DNA from: Fasciola hepatica
Taxonomy: Eukaryota; Platyhelminthes; Trematoda; Plagiorchiida; Fasciolidae
Length of the DNA: 64,000 nt
Reading direction: 5' to 3'
NCBI GenBank assembly: GCA_948099385.1
Contig: CANUEZ040000151.1
Span: 7,944,001-8,008,000, forward strand
Shown here: positions 1-13,560 of the stretch, one piece after another
Numbering within the stretch: position 1 is the stretch's first letter
Layout: the number at the start of each line of letters is the position of its first letter
Translations under genes and position numbers: made by a program
Notes under the pieces: model-generated
Told to the model about the DNA's origin: nothing
What the model saw: the letters and a program-made list of their open reading frames with translations, nothing else
Databases searched by the model: none

Positions 1-3000
1 GACCTGTTAGGGCTAAGAAAAACTGAAAACCCGGTGAGCCAAAGCCTAGTAGGTGTTTAAGCAAGTACAGATACTTACTTCAGCGGGATTGAGAATAGTA
101 ATCTATGTCATCGCTTTACAACCATTTAGAGCAATCGGGTGTCAATCATATTGCGTGCGTTTGTTGGTCTGCCTGATGGTGGTGTTGTTTATTGTAGTAG
201 AGGAATGTTAAACCTCCTTCAGCACCGTGTCCGTGAAATTGGGGTCATTTGAGTGCATCGTGGAGTTATGACCCCTTGGATGTTTACCCATCAGTGTCGT
301 TGGTGATATCTATATACTTGAAATCTCTGATCCATTCTTACTTTTGAAACACGATTGGTGGGCGTCAACTGCCACAGCCTCCGCGTAGAGGGGTCCGATG
401 TGTGAGCAAAATCCATATTGCAGGGTTCTGGTGTTTTTTTTCTAGTCAATGGTGGCTTCGTATGTAGCCTGAATTGCGTTTACAGAGTCGCGCTCTCATT
501 TTGCTAACACCATTTGGTCTCTCGGTCTTTATTTTCTTTATTTGTGTACTGAAGTTCTTTTTTCGACCTATCTGCATGTTTACCCAACATATTGAGCAGG
601 GTAGTCGTTGCAGTTGATCATGTGACCACAGTTGTTCTGTTCTTGTATCAGTTGAGGATCTTTGATCCTTGTGAGATGACTGTGCAATGTATGGTCTATT
701 CGAAAGAAAGCACGAACACTATGCAGACCATATACTTTCCTGACTGCCTCAGATGTAACCGATCCGTATCTAATATCAATGGAGGTTACTCACACACTTA
801 AGAGATGAAGGAGCCTTTTGGAATGAGAAAAACACGACTGATATCGTCCATGTACCGCTAACGAAATCTTTCTTAACTAGACTAGGAAGGATTAGTGGAG
901 AGCAGTAGGATTAGACTAGGAGAATACATGGATAGACAAGAGAAAATGATGACAGCTGGTCTTGCATGTAACTGTTTTAGTCTGCGAATTTCCGAAAACA
1001 GTCTGGGTAGTTTTGCAAGCAGTTCGGTTTATGGAAAGATCACCGTGAATTTGTGCCGAATATATCAGGCAGTAATTTGGCCGAGTCAACTCTGGGAACG
1101 GAAACAGAATCATTGTCGATTGCGGTAACAGGATCGAGAAAGAGATGCCGAGCAGAAGGGATATGACCCACGTGTTACGAGAAGAGAGCACGTGTGATCT
1201 ATAGGTGATGAACTGACAGAGCCCCATGTCATCGCTATATGTAAGACGTCGAGCAGGTGACACAGTGGACTAGTCGGTGAAACGAGTCGTGAACACTTAG
1301 GGGAAAGATCGGTGCTCTCGGGAACATCAGTGTTGTTTATCAGAGGACTTGATGGATTTGTACCAGCATTTGTACATTGAGCTTAACCTGTTATATAGCA
1401 TTTTAACCATGAAAGTAACAAATTGGGACACTTCAACGTTTATAAGTTTTCGAGAAGTCATTTAGGAAGAGGCGAAGTAGAAGCGGCAACTTCAAGTGAA
1501 GAAACTATTCAAGCTTCTCTAAATTAAATTGAAAAGTGAAGCAGCTGCATCTGGAATTCATCTTTTTCTCCCAACTTTTCTTGAGTACTTTTTCGTTTTA
1601 GGAGGGGAATGAAGATTCACATGATGGGAGGGCTTCGGTGATGGAATGAATGAACGCCGTAATCAAGACTTCGTAACCCATACTGTGGTTTATCGGCCGG
1701 ATCAGTTGACGGAATAGAAACCAGATTCCATTCCAAGTTAATTTACTAGTGATGGTAATATGTGAATTATTTCCATAATAAACTCTGGCTATTTTTTATC
1801 CAAAACCTCACATTTTACTTTGACTCTGGTAAGCTAATAATGAGTTCACAGTCTGAGTTCCTCCGAGGTATCAGTACACTTTCTGATTCCTCAGCTCAGA
1901 GGTGAGATAGCGTCGCTTGGTGGCTATTCAAAGTAGGAAATTACAGAAATCATCGGGTCGAAAGAAATCTCTATGTTTTTACCGGCTAGTGAAGTAATAT
2001 GCATGACTTGGATATCAATGTCCCTGATTTGAATCTCATGATATGGGGCTTTAAATTTTCAGACATTCCCCATGTTATATATAGTCCAACCTGCAGCAAA
2101 GTTGGTTTGATTGGTTTGTCTTCGTTGCATGCAATTGCAAGTTTGTTAGTTCGAAGTTACCGGATCCCGAATTAGTTTCTCCTACTGCGTATTATCTGAT
2201 AACTGCTGCTGTGCTAATAAGTGTGTCCCTATTGTTTTCTTATCAGGTAGGTTATAAGCAATACGAATGTACGAGTACGAACAATAGCAAACAGCAAAAA
2301 AGAAGTACTGGCATTGCTAGGTAATACATTCAGATCAAGTTGAGTCAAATGATGTCTTTGTGCACCCGACATAGGATGACAGCTCAGCACGTATACGATT
2401 TACAGTGGTATCCCGAAACAAATAATACAGGCCTTAATTCGAACGTGGATGGGAAGGCTTGGATGTTAAATGAGGCAGTAAGCACATCCTCGTTACCAGC
2501 AACAGAGATTCATGAGAAACCTGATCACCTGATCATGGTCTGCAAGTACTTGGACAAGGTAGTGTATAAGGCTTTTCTCATATGTAGATGTGCGACTGAC
2601 TGTAAGAGTAAGCGACGGCCCTTCAGGTAGGTAGGTAGGTAGGGGAAACAATAATAGACGTTGGATACCAACCCTAGCGGATTTTTGCAGGTATCAGTAT
2701 GTTTGCTAGTGATCAAATCAGTAAGCAAATCTCTGTGAATATAACCACTACTGGAGCGCATTTTCAGAAGCTTTGCTGACGAGAATAAAACCGTTTTGTT
2801 TTACACGAGGAAAGGATAATAAGCACCACGATAAATTTGACCAAATGCTTTGGATCTCCAAGGAAAATTAACCGAAAATTATGACCACCGTGATCAATAA
2901 GAGAAATAGTTGAATGAACTTAGTAGACAATACCATCAAAGGCCAACAGACATAGGCCTATTGAGTCCAATGTGGACAGTGACTTATACGGCGGAGGGCA

Positions 3001-3953
3001 TTTTCGCCAGCTTTTCCGGCAAAGCAGTTAAGCAGGACATCAGCTGGAATATATTGACTAATTTCTTGGGTAGAAATGTGATGCTTTAGGTCTCCCAAAA
3101 TCGGGTACCCTTTCAGATCTGGTAGAAAAGGCAGATTTGCACCAAATCGTGGATTATGTTCAGGACCATTTTGATATGTCCTAGCATGATGCATAAAGCA
3201 GAGCAATAGTGTTTACATAACTTTATTCGGAAAAGTGGCTCCGGAAAATGATAAGAAGCAAAAAAGGGTTAATTTGAACCACCACTGTAAGACATGTTCA
3301 CTGAAATCTCGTTTTGCTGACGATGCATTTTCAATCGATGTATAGGAATGGTCTCGTCAAGTCTCAGTAAGCTAGCTTTCTTGGTCGCACATATAGCCCA
3401 AAGCGCAGTATTCCATCAACCGATTGTTGCGTCATCAGATAACGAGAGACTGTCGTCTACGGTATTTCAAGGATTTGAACGTTGTCATCTTGTACGTAAT
3501 CTGACCCTGATTACGTAACAAAATCGGCCAGGACTTAAACCGTAGTAGTTTGAAAGAGCAAAAGCTTCTAGTTTTATTTGAGGTAGCTTGCTGGGGCCAC
3601 CAGACTTGTTGCTCTTGAATTATTGTGTACTTATAAGGACAGTGCTCGGTGTGAAATGTTGGGTTCATATGAGTCAATATATACAGGAGCGATTGAGGGG
3701 CCCTCGAAGTTTACGGTGAACTGGTGATTTAAACCTACGTTCACCGTAAGCTCCAGGGTGGCTTAGCATTATTTCTGCATATCTAGATGATGGCCGTTAC
3801 CAAGCCACAGTATACGGGCTATTCCTAAGTCGTCCCTCGTTTCTAGTGGCCGTGGATAGATTTTTAACGGTGTGAGACTGACCAAATCTGTATGCCGTTT
3901 TCTTTGTTCTAGGAAGCCTCTTCCATCTAGGGGAGGAGAATCAGTCCTGTCGA
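1..3953 (+). repeat. Copy A of a long direct repeat (partner at about 60030-64000)
   Basis: This segment is collinear with the last 4 kb of the window. Around 577-790 it matches about 60545-60785 closely, including the shared stretches GTAGTCGTTGCAGTTGATCA and ACTTTCCTGACTGCCTC. Further matched blocks are 2376-2600 with 61886-62135, 2960-3150 with 63235-63440, and 3520-3953 with 63565-64000. The offset shifts from about 59970 to 59510 to 60270 to 60045, so each copy has its own large indels. Copy A has about 430 bp extra between roughly 1400 and 1990. The copy begins at or before the window edge, so its true left end is unknown. An open frame at 592-801 aligns with one in the partner, but the differences are mostly amino-acid changing (Thr-Tyr, Val-Phe, Leu-Val, Pro-Ser), which argues against a protein under selection. 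It could be a segmental duplication or two insertions of an unrecognised long element. Confidence 0.85.
2626..2644 (+). repeat. Short GGTA tetranucleotide repeat
   Basis: About four and a half tandem GGTA units. The partner copy at 60-64 kb lacks this run at the aligned place (near 62145), so it expanded, or was lost there, after the two copies separated. Confidence 0.8.
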
Positions 3954-6900
3954 ATATGATCACTTTGTGTACGGCGACAAATGTTGTGAAAAATTTGAGT
4001 TTGTCAGTTAGGCTTTCACAGTGTGAGGACGCAAAGCAAGAAGGATAAAAAGAGAATTTGGTCGCCCCAGCAAGCACTGAATTTTCAGGGTCGTATGCGC
4101 TTTTATGAGGAATTCACTGGGGGTGTAGATTGTTGGTTGAATAAATACATTTTCAATAAATTTTAGTATAAAGTATAATAGTGCAATGATCTGTTGTGGC
4201 GATGTGGGTACGTTTGAAAATAGTGAGCACACGTGGCTATGTAACCAGTACTGGGTATAGAAGGACGTCATTAAGTGTTGAAAAAAGCACAACATTTACT
4301 GAACACATGGAGATTATGAGAATTAAGTCAGTTGTTTCGAACCCATATGCAGTTACGCGGGCGTAATAATGTAGAGATTTTTGCAGTCAGCGATATACGT
4401 GATGTCATCAGTGAGTGTATGAGGAGTAACGTATAGTTGCGAAGAAAATACATCAAAAGGCCGTGACCCTTAAAAACGTCCTAACCATCAGTATGGAGTC
4501 ACGAAGATCAGTTTGTTTTTATAAAGAAATTTTCCGGTGGAGAAATGTCTCGCAACTTTTGGGTTCTTATTTAGAGACGACTTGGTACCTTAAATCAGTT
4601 CTATTTTCAGCGCACTACGTTATCGATTACCCATAAATCTCCCGAAACGAAAGTTTTTCACAATTTGTAACTGCTTTCCAGTGCGCAAGGTACCCTTTTG
4701 AACTTCAGAAGCAGCTGCTTTAAGATACGGGTAAACCTTGGACATTGGTTCACGTTCGAGATGGGAAAATTTCTGTAAGCCACGATCGATAGTACAGTGC
4801 CAGTTGGAACCACAGCCGGTGTTCGAATTTCCCTCCAATATGCTTCCATATAAAAGTGGGAAAACCGGTAAACCGAGAAGCTGTTTTTGTGCAGACATGA
4901 AATTTGTTTACATACTTCTTTCGTTTTTCTACAGGAGGTTATTTTTTTGGAGAACGATTTGAGCTTTTTGCATCAGGATGAACTGGAAATTCCTAACTAT
5001 GGAAATGGAGCAGTAATAAATATTTCAAACTACCACCCTTTGATGTGCGAGTTCGATGGCAAGCTATGGAGACACGGAATACACACCGGTCAGAATAACT
5101 AAACAATTGATGGTGAATTCCCTGTACACTGGAAGAGGGATACTTTTGTTGCCTTTATCCTGGTTTATGCTCAATACTATCTTTACACTTTTGTACTTGA
5201 AATGGATAATCTAACTATATATCAAAATGCTATAAAGTGTCAAACCAATTTACTGTACCCGTAAGACAACGTGTGAACCATAAGTCTGAACTTCAGTACT
5301 GTAGATTAATTATTGCAGAAAGGCGTGACCCCGCTTTGATTTCAAATCAGATATATAAGAGCTTTGAGCGGTAGAAATGGACGTACACCGAATGCGCCGA
5401 TTGAAAACTGTACGTAATAGCACCGAAGGTCAGGCACACGAAATCACCAACCAGCTGCATACTCGTATAACATTATGATTTCTTGAAGACATTCGGATGA
5501 TGTGATTTCAAATACTAAACTATAAATTATGAGGGTCTCTGTTGAATTTGGTGGATTAACTGAAGCATTCCAAATCATTTGACCAAGTCTCACACGGAAT
5601 CTACGTTCTGCCCAAAATATGACCGAAGTTGAAATATTGCGAATACAGTGCGTAAGTGACTGGGATTCATCAATTTTCGTTTAAATGATTCTTATATTGT
5701 AGGATCTATTCAACAATTTGGCTGTCGACCAAATGGCATCCCTAATAAAACACCGTAGATTCTATCGAGGTTTGTTGATCCTTTATAAATGAAAATAGCT
5801 CTCCCTTTTCGATCGCAAAAAACAGACGTATAAAAAATCAAATCTTTGTGCTTCACTGAGAACGGAAATTGAGCTTTCAGAATGAATACTTCCGGTTGTT
5901 CATTTTCACGGATCTTCCTATCGTTTGAAGCACAACTAAAGATTCAACTAAGTAAACGTTACTGAATTTCCCAGTTTTCAATTGCTATCAACTGATTTTC
6001 GGCAGTTCAAGTGGGACGGCGTGTTCAAGGGAGACAACAAGGGGTGACTCACTGGTGTTTTGTGACTGCTCATTCTCGGCACGCTTATTTTTATCGTGAT
6101 CGGCATGTGATGATAAGTCCCTGGAGGGTCACTTAAAAGTGACGGAAGTCGTTATTTTTTCCGGGTGAAACACTGGTATTACTATGTTTTATTCAATGAA
6201 ATTACTCACAGTCGGTAAAAGATCTTGCATTAGAGCCTATTTCGTGGTATTGAGATTTAGAGGCTACAAGCACACTTTGTAGTATATATGTATTCAATTG
6301 CTTGAACATGCGATAAGCAAGTTTATATAACCTGAAAACAGTCACCATTATTCCAGAACTCTTTTAAAAGTGAACACCAAAATGGGGTTGGGCCAAGCAA
6401 ATTGAACGTGAATGTCTTTTCGTGTGTGGCGAAATCGTGTATGGAATGAATTTATTTTCATTCATTTATTATTCACGTAGTGATATATACCGACTTCGTT
6501 TGTCAGCTTTGAAAATTCTAATTCAATGCCAAGGTTTTTAAGATCAAACTGATCCCAGTATTAACGGTGGAATATGAATCCCAGCACTCTTATCGCGGAC
6601 TCTTTAGTAGAGAGGATCGGTGATTTGCAGTCCCACAAATTCTTTTTCACCTGTTCCGTGTTGCCCTAAGCAACCTGTTTCCACTCCCCTCCCCGAAAAC
6701 CCACGGCCCGATGACTTATATGAAAAAGAACAGCAAAGTGGTCAGAAGATTATCGTGCCGGAAAAGAAGAACATGATGTTTGAGTCAGAAATCGAGCATT
6801 TGAAAACTCTGTCATCCATTTGGGTTTATGTCTTGTCACAGAAGAAGTTTGACAGGAAATTGGTCAAAATGATGCATTATTCGTTAAGAACAGCCATTTC

Positions 6901-9900
6901 GGACGGTGGATAAATGTTCAATCAGCCGATAAATGTAGACCCCATGGGGAGAGGCGGATGAATGATTATTGTTAGATCAACCTGGCCAGATGGGTTCAAA
7001 CTAGTTAGCACTTCGCTTCAGTAAGATTTTAAGTAGCTCCTCGACAAGGCTTCAGTGTTTGGACTGCTTTGAAACCTAAATTACATTCAGCCATTGTGAT
7101 TAGAAGTGAACTAACTTCAAATTAGACTGTCTACAGCAGTCTTCTTGTATAAATCGGTGAGTGTTGTCTAGTTGAATACACAGGTATGTTTGGGTGTGAA
7201 AAGACGGTCTGACCGATTTTAGTTCGAAGGAGCCCTCTTCCCATTTGTTCTATCTTGTTTCTAACTATCTTATGTATTCTTCTGGTAATTACCAAACAAC
7301 CGGTGCATGGCAGGTAAAAACGTTACAGAGGAAATATGAACTTTTGCACATTACATTAGCAAAATTCAGCGAACAACGTGCTTGAAAGCTTTAAGTAATT
7401 TCATATGTTCAATCTGAATTGGTGAAGTGTTTAATGAAATGATCAGTGCCCGATAGTTGATTTTTATAATGGCGCTAATATGAAACTGTTGACAAGCACA
7501 CACATAGCACATACATATCAATGCGAAATCTTCGGAGCCACCGCGGAGGGTCTCTGATAGATAAGTATAAGGGTAAATTCATGGCTACTTTGATGAGGCA
7601 CAAGTAATGTGCGGTTGTCAAAGTAGTTTTTGCAGCATTGCAGTAAACATTCACTTCCTTTGCTGGTGATTCATTTGAGTTGCTAGTAAGCACTAAGGAT
7701 ATGACATACAAATGCAGTTCAAGCCATGAATGTATTGGTACAAAAAGTCGACCAGTTTGATAAGAAAAGTCATTGATCAAAAGGGCTGTTAGAAAGTGAG
7801 CCCGAGTGTGTTATAGTTGGCAGTCCGTGGGATAACTGTGAAAATAAAGTTCTAGGTAATTACCAGCAAAACGCGATTAGAAATTGCAATGTTTTGATGG
7901 CTCGAAATCGGCTCTGTACACGGCATCTGAATAGTATGAGAATCTCCGCAAAAACGCTAAATCCTGCTTTTTACAGACACCAGCACAAATGGCTATAGGT
8001 GAATGCCCTTGGACGAAGATTCAGTAGTGCCTTCTATTGGTCTACAGTATACGTCAAAACAATTTTGTGCGCAGTTTCCATTCGATAAAAGTGGGAGAGC
8101 GATATGGTTTCTCAGTTCTTCCCACCTTTTTCTATTTGACAGAGTTGTTACAACTTAGACAGATTGAAATTTTCGAAGTCAACGAACCATTGCACGAACA
8201 CCCGAAAATAGAATTTGTGCGGTCTAAGGTGTTTTTTTCTACTATTAACCAAAGTCATGTTTGATGTATACCATTTGACTACCCAAAAATTGGAAAAACT
8301 AGCATTTATCAGAAATGTGCGTTTGTTGTTCCCAAGGCGGTTTTGAAACACTTATTTCAACTTGAAGCTTCAAAGCTTTGTATTTCCTGTCCATCAGTTT
8401 GTGCCATTAGTGCTAGGACTTTTTTCCCGATAAAGTTTCATGTTGGTTATCAGCGAGGGTGGGCTTTATTGTCTTAACTCATATAAGTAGGCAGTTCTGA
8501 AAGCTTTGCAAAATATAAATAGATCGAAGTTCTGGAATTCAAAAATCAACTTCAAAGAAATCGACGTTGGTTATAGTGATGTTACCTGGATATTTCCAGT
8601 TCTTTCCTCACTGTTTAGATTAGGAAAACTTCCAAGCAAGCAAATGAAATGACCACAATATAAGGTGAATGTTAGAAGTTGCAATTGTTATGAGAAACAT
8701 TCATTTTCCAGGTGGTGAAAACAAATGTTCCGTTGTTCTTCTTATCGGAAATATTCAGTGCCAAAAGAAACAGACTTCACACATGCCAATGCAGCGATTG
8801 TTTTCTGAAATTTTTTTGAAACTGGTAATAAGATATTTTCAACTTCATTGATGGTGAACTTCATCTTTTTTCGGGTAATTGACAAAACCACAACCTACCT
8901 GGAATCTGAAGAGAGACTTTGGTAAGATTTCGGACATTTTGGACGAATCTGAAATCTTTGCATGGACATCTTTTAATATTCTAGAAAAGGAAAATTGTAT
9001 TGAAGTCTCCATGGTTGCCATTTCTGTGTGAGTAATACCTAGTAGTTTCTTCTAGGACGTTACAAATCAATTTTGCCTAATTTTGAAACAATAGTGTTGC
9101 TTCATACTGTAATTATTGTCGTGTGTCCCGAGAGTTAATACAGTCAGGGTAATCACTGACCTTACTTTTCACTGATCCGGAAAAGTATGAGGAATCGTCA
9201 ATTTTTCCCGAACAGTCGTTGGAATGCCTTTGTTAAGGATTTCATATTTTTCCTGGAATTTGAACTTTTCTAAAATGCTATAAAAGTCAGCAGTATATCT
9301 TGTAGTTTGTACTTTTTATGAGGAAAAAATCGTGCTAATATTCCCACAGATACACTTATTGTTTGGAACATTCCCAGTGCAGCTCATTCCGGTGGGTTGA
9401 ATTTACGTTTAAAACGGAATTAAGATTCACAGTGGCTGCATGGAGCACAAAAGAATAATATATTCCCGTATGAGTCGGAATGATTTCCCCGGCAAGCACG
9501 TTGAGCAGCAAGTGGGGACTTTGATCACCAAGTCTGATTATTTTGCTGTTTTGTTTTCACCTAGTATTGCTATTTCTGACGAACCCTTTTACCCTTAGGA
9601 ATCACGACCGCAAGTGATCATGAAAGCATCAACAATCGGGGTGACTGAGTCACTAACGCAGAGATATGACGTATTGACCGATAGCATATACAAATGTTGA
9701 AGGATTCAATCACACGAGAGTAAACAAGCATCTTCGCATGTAAGCCTAGATCATTACCGTTAAATTCTATTTCATTTTTCAATGTAGCTGCCGATCTATG
9801 GGGCAAAAGTACCCTGTAGTTTTGCGTTTCGATAAACGGCCTTTCACAGGTTCCTACTCTCTTTGTGATTCTTAAACCAAACCAGTTCAAATCAATAAAT

Positions 9901-12852
9901 GCCCTAGATTATCACTTGGCCTACTGATGACAATTTTGCGATAATCTGTAAAATGGTACATTTATATAAAACTTACTTCTGCTTGTTCAGCAGCCTTTTA
10001 TGGTTGAACGCATCGGGCCAAAAGCACTGAGTGGGATCCATAGAGTTGGCGAATATAACCCACTAGGAAACTGACAAGATAATGATTTTGAAGTATTCCA
10101 CTTGTAGACTTTTCAACGAACCTCGCTTACCAATAGAAGCTTTACCTCTACCGAAACGAATAAAGTATTGGTATTAGTCACCTTACGTCTTTCAAGGGAG
10201 ACAGAATGAGTTTTATCGTTTGCATGTTTCTAAAATCAGTACCGAAACACCATTAAAAAGTGTTCACAGATCATTAGTTGCAAACGTATATGGATTGCAA
10301 GAGAAGAACTTTGGTGATCGACTTCCATGGATTTGATATTTTTGGATGGGAACAGATAAACCCATAGAATAAGGTGAACGAGATGTAGAAGTGAGTTTGC
10401 ATTTTACATTGCCATCTTTTGCAGGTGACACCCACATACACTACATTCGGTAATGGTAAATCATCGGAAAGCGTGTTATAATCACCTATACGTGAAGCAA
10501 TACCTAATTTTGTCAAAACCAATCACTGAATAATCGGGCGTATAGGTATACTCTTTTGAGAACCCATGCCAAGTCAATATATGGAAATAAGTAAGTTTCT
10601 AACTAAAAATGAGATGCATTCGGGATACTGTGTTTACCGCTGTCATTTTATTGTTACGTCATAGATTTCCAACTAGTTGCCAGCATTGTTGTTGCCTGAA
10701 AATATTTCGAACTTTGTAGAAAGAGAATAATTGTAAAAGATAATAAATATTTTTATCTGCAGTTTAAACGTTTTGCATATTTCTGAGGCTTTGTTTTTCG
10801 GGCATGAACTTCCAGGCTCCTCAATGCAGCCAGAGACAGGCTCGCATTTGGCTGATGGAGTAGATTTTTTTATCATTCATAATATTGAAGATTTAAATGT
10901 TTATGGATTTTGGTAAATAGATTTGATCGTTCGGCTGATTTACCACTGTTTCATAACTGAGGTTCACACTCTGATGGAATGCCACATCAGTTGGGAAATG
11001 CTCCTGACGTGATGAACGGAGAAATTCTGAAGTTAATTTATTTCCGAAAGATATTGTTAGCACATTAGCTCACAGTGAACATTGCTAGTTGTGTCAAACC
11101 GCACGCTGCAAGCCCAGCGCTCACGGAACAAACATCGTCATACTAAAAGAACCAAGCTTGACGAGCGAATTTTCGTCATATAACCTTTTCACAAAACTTT
11201 TATCGTCCTTTAAAAGGTTAAACCTTTGCGGGATATTTTCAGGGAAGAAAAACCGTTATATTGACAAGGTAGTGAAAAGTAACTGGTGGTAAGGTTTGCT
11301 GGCTGTGTATAAGTAGGGCACCCGACAATCATTCACACGGGTAAACATTTCTGGTACACGGAACGTGCATATCTCTGTAAAAACATGATTTCATTGGTAT
11401 TTTTTCCAACAACAAAAAACACAAAGGTAAAATCAGATAATGACTTTTTCGATGTTCTTGTTCATATGTTTGATATAGATCAATTAAGAGAAACTATCAA
11501 TCCTAATAAATCGTAACATCCGTCGACAAAATGATTGGTAAAATGATAAAGCCTATTGAACGCTCATAGTGCACATGTAATGCGACTGATAGTCATGGGC
11601 AAAGTGAGACGCTGATTGGGTTGAGTCTATTCGAATTAAAGCAGTCTATTCACTCCAAGTTGGTGCAAACCTACGCGTAAATAACACCAGCTTTTTCATA
11701 CTACTGTGTCAAGGGGCCATGCCCATAATTAAACTAGTAGTTTCCAAGTATATCAACTATTAGAATCAGATGGTAGAAAACGATAGACTGGGCGCTAGGG
11801 ACGCGGGCACAGGCGTGAGAAGTGTCCAATTACAATTGCTTCTGTCGGGCAATTATTGTGTTTTCTTTCACACAAGGAGAGTATATTACAAAGTAAAGTA
11901 GAAAGAGAACTTCCTTGTTTGTTTGGCCACCAATGTACCTCATAAATGTGGTATTCGGAAAAAGTGAGAAAACATGTTCGTATTACACATTCATTGGTAT
12001 TTAGGCTTTGTTCTTCCTCCATCATTCTATTTTCAAAGCAGTCAATATACTGATGGAATGCCACTTGGTATAGTAAATGGACATTCAAAATATCAATCAA
12101 TGTTCTATCACTCTTACTTCGGAATCACCAGCAAATTCAGTTGCTTCTCTAGGAAAGTGTTTTGACTTCCAATACAATGTGCCTGAGCCGTTGCCGTACA
12201 ATTGATTTAATAAAATAAAGAATGAATGCTTTGGTATTTATATGCTTTTATACGGTTGATTCTCTTTTAAAATTAATTTCAGTCTGAATTCACCATGTAC
12301 AAAAGCTGGAATTATTGTCTGTCTTGATGAAACACTTCAAGTTTTACCATAACAAAGCTAGTAGGACTCACCTCCATTCGCATTATCATTGCTGTAGATC
12401 TCAGAAGGCTTGTTATTTACACTACGAGAAACACTGTGTTCGGTTGTCTTGGAGTGCGACCATCAATTTTGATTCAGGCTATCATTTGGACTACCTCCGT
12501 TGACATACTAACTCAAAGTAATCCACCACGAGATGACAAGTCATAAACATTTTCTGTTTTCAGGTGGAAGTACGACAGGCCTTTTGTCTCATTTCGAAGT
12601 AAAATGTTCACTTTCACTATTTGATCATCCGTCGTAAACAGTTTGCCCGTCGATTTTGCAAAATATTACAATAATCTATGGGAAAAAGGCCGAGCTTTGG
12701 CAGCAAACAGTAGTATTCTGATGCGTGCCAGTTTGAAGCTTCGCATTCCAGTCATCCTGTCAGTGAGCACCTAAAGAAGACATGCTTTGTGAGTTTCAAG
12801 CACTGCGTTTTAATATTGCCGATTTTGTGCGTGAAATTGTCAATTTTGAGAC

Positions 12853-12856
<4 letters not shown>
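3954..12856. other. Non-coding AT-rich stretch with no supported feature
   Basis: Nearly 9 kb in which no open frame exceeds about 102 codons. None of the short frames shows a recognisable domain, signal peptide or repeat, and they overlap one another on both strands as expected by chance. I saw no tRNA-like boxes, satellite or transposon motif strong enough to call. It could be intergenic or part of a long intron. Confidence 0.6.

Positions 12857-12906
<50 letters not shown>
12857..12906 (+). repeat. (TA)25 microsatellite
   Basis: Fifty uninterrupted bases of alternating TA, ending at ACACGCATATGG. Perfect dinucleotide runs of this length are usually polymorphic. A short open frame that crosses it (Ile-Tyr repeats) is produced by the repeat itself. 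Confidence 0.97.
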
Positions 12907-12909
<3 letters not shown>

Positions 12910-13169
12910 GCATATGGTACACGGTAGAAAATGATGGAAATGTTTATCCTGAGTGGGTCAGCATTGTTTTTGTAAAATCGTGTGGTTAATGCCAGAGAAG
13001 TCGGACCCCTCTCAGTGATTGATTATGCGCAGAAGAGAAGGGTTTCCTTTATTGATCAACATAGTTTCACGGAACGCTACCAATTTTGCATTCCGGTTGA
13101 GAAATTTTATATACACTAGAATCGATTCATTTGGAGTGTATTCACTGTGCCATTTGAGATAATGGCATG

Positions 13170-13560
13170 AAGTGGGATGGGCCTTTTATTTATAAATAAC
13201 TTGCTAATTATAGCCTCATTTGAATCGTGAACAGACGAAGAGTCTATTTTTAGACCAACAAGGTGATCCTTTTAGCGCTATTTTTCTGTTAGTCAAGGAT
13301 GACCTTCAGAAAGAGGATACAAGGTCCGAGTTTTAAAGTCTTGGTAACCTCTTACGGAGTGCCCAAATAATCGGTTTATTGGTCAGAAGAATACCGAGTA
13401 CGCATATCTAATCAGCGGCAACAGCCGCGAAATCGATCATATGCTTCCGGAGAACTGTTTCCTGTTTTTCGGATGCAATACCATACAAAGTCATGACCAG
13501 TTCATATAGGAGGACCATATATTTGTTTCTGAAATGGTCATTCAAGTGTTTATTCAATAT
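13170..13560 (+). repeat. Dispersed hammerhead-bearing repeat, copy 1
   Basis: This copy aligns with copies at 32340-32860 and 44780-45170. Shared landmarks in order are GCTAATTATAGCCTC (variable), AGTCTATTTTT at about 13250, ACCTTCAGAA plus GAGGA at about 13302, the GCGGCAACAGCC hairpin at 13415, TTCCGGAG at about 13445, and GTTCATATAG at about 13500. Distances between landmarks differ by tens of bases between copies, so each has suffered indels. The outer boundaries are not sharp and no terminal repeat or target duplication was found. No open frame is conserved between copies, so it is likely non-autonomous or the terminal, non-coding part of a larger element. Confidence 0.65.
13396..13450 (+). 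ncRNA. Hammerhead-like ribozyme motif, copy 1 (core mutated)
   Basis: The layout is that of a type I hammerhead. Stem I is GCATAT (13402-13407) with ATATGC (13439-13444), six perfect pairs. The first core block is CTAATCA (13408-13414), against the hammerhead CTGATGA. Stem II is GCGGC, loop AACA, GCCGC (13415-13428), five perfect pairs. GAA follows at 13429-13431. Stem III is the loop-free palindrome ATC-GAT (13432-13437), and the predicted cleavage residue is C13438. Two catalytic core positions differ (G5 to A and G8 to C), so this copy should be inactive although its helices are perfect. Known hammerheads with very short palindromic stem III work as dimers. The fold was derived by hand. 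Confidence 0.6.

Noticed and set aside
10969..12065. The 15-mer CTGATGGAATGCCAC occurs at about 10970 and 12051.
   Set aside because: Flanking sequence does not align, and one or two shared 15-mers are expected by chance in a window of this size.
12789..12989. An open frame with a run of Ile-Tyr repeats.
   Set aside because: It is translation of the (TA)25 microsatellite.
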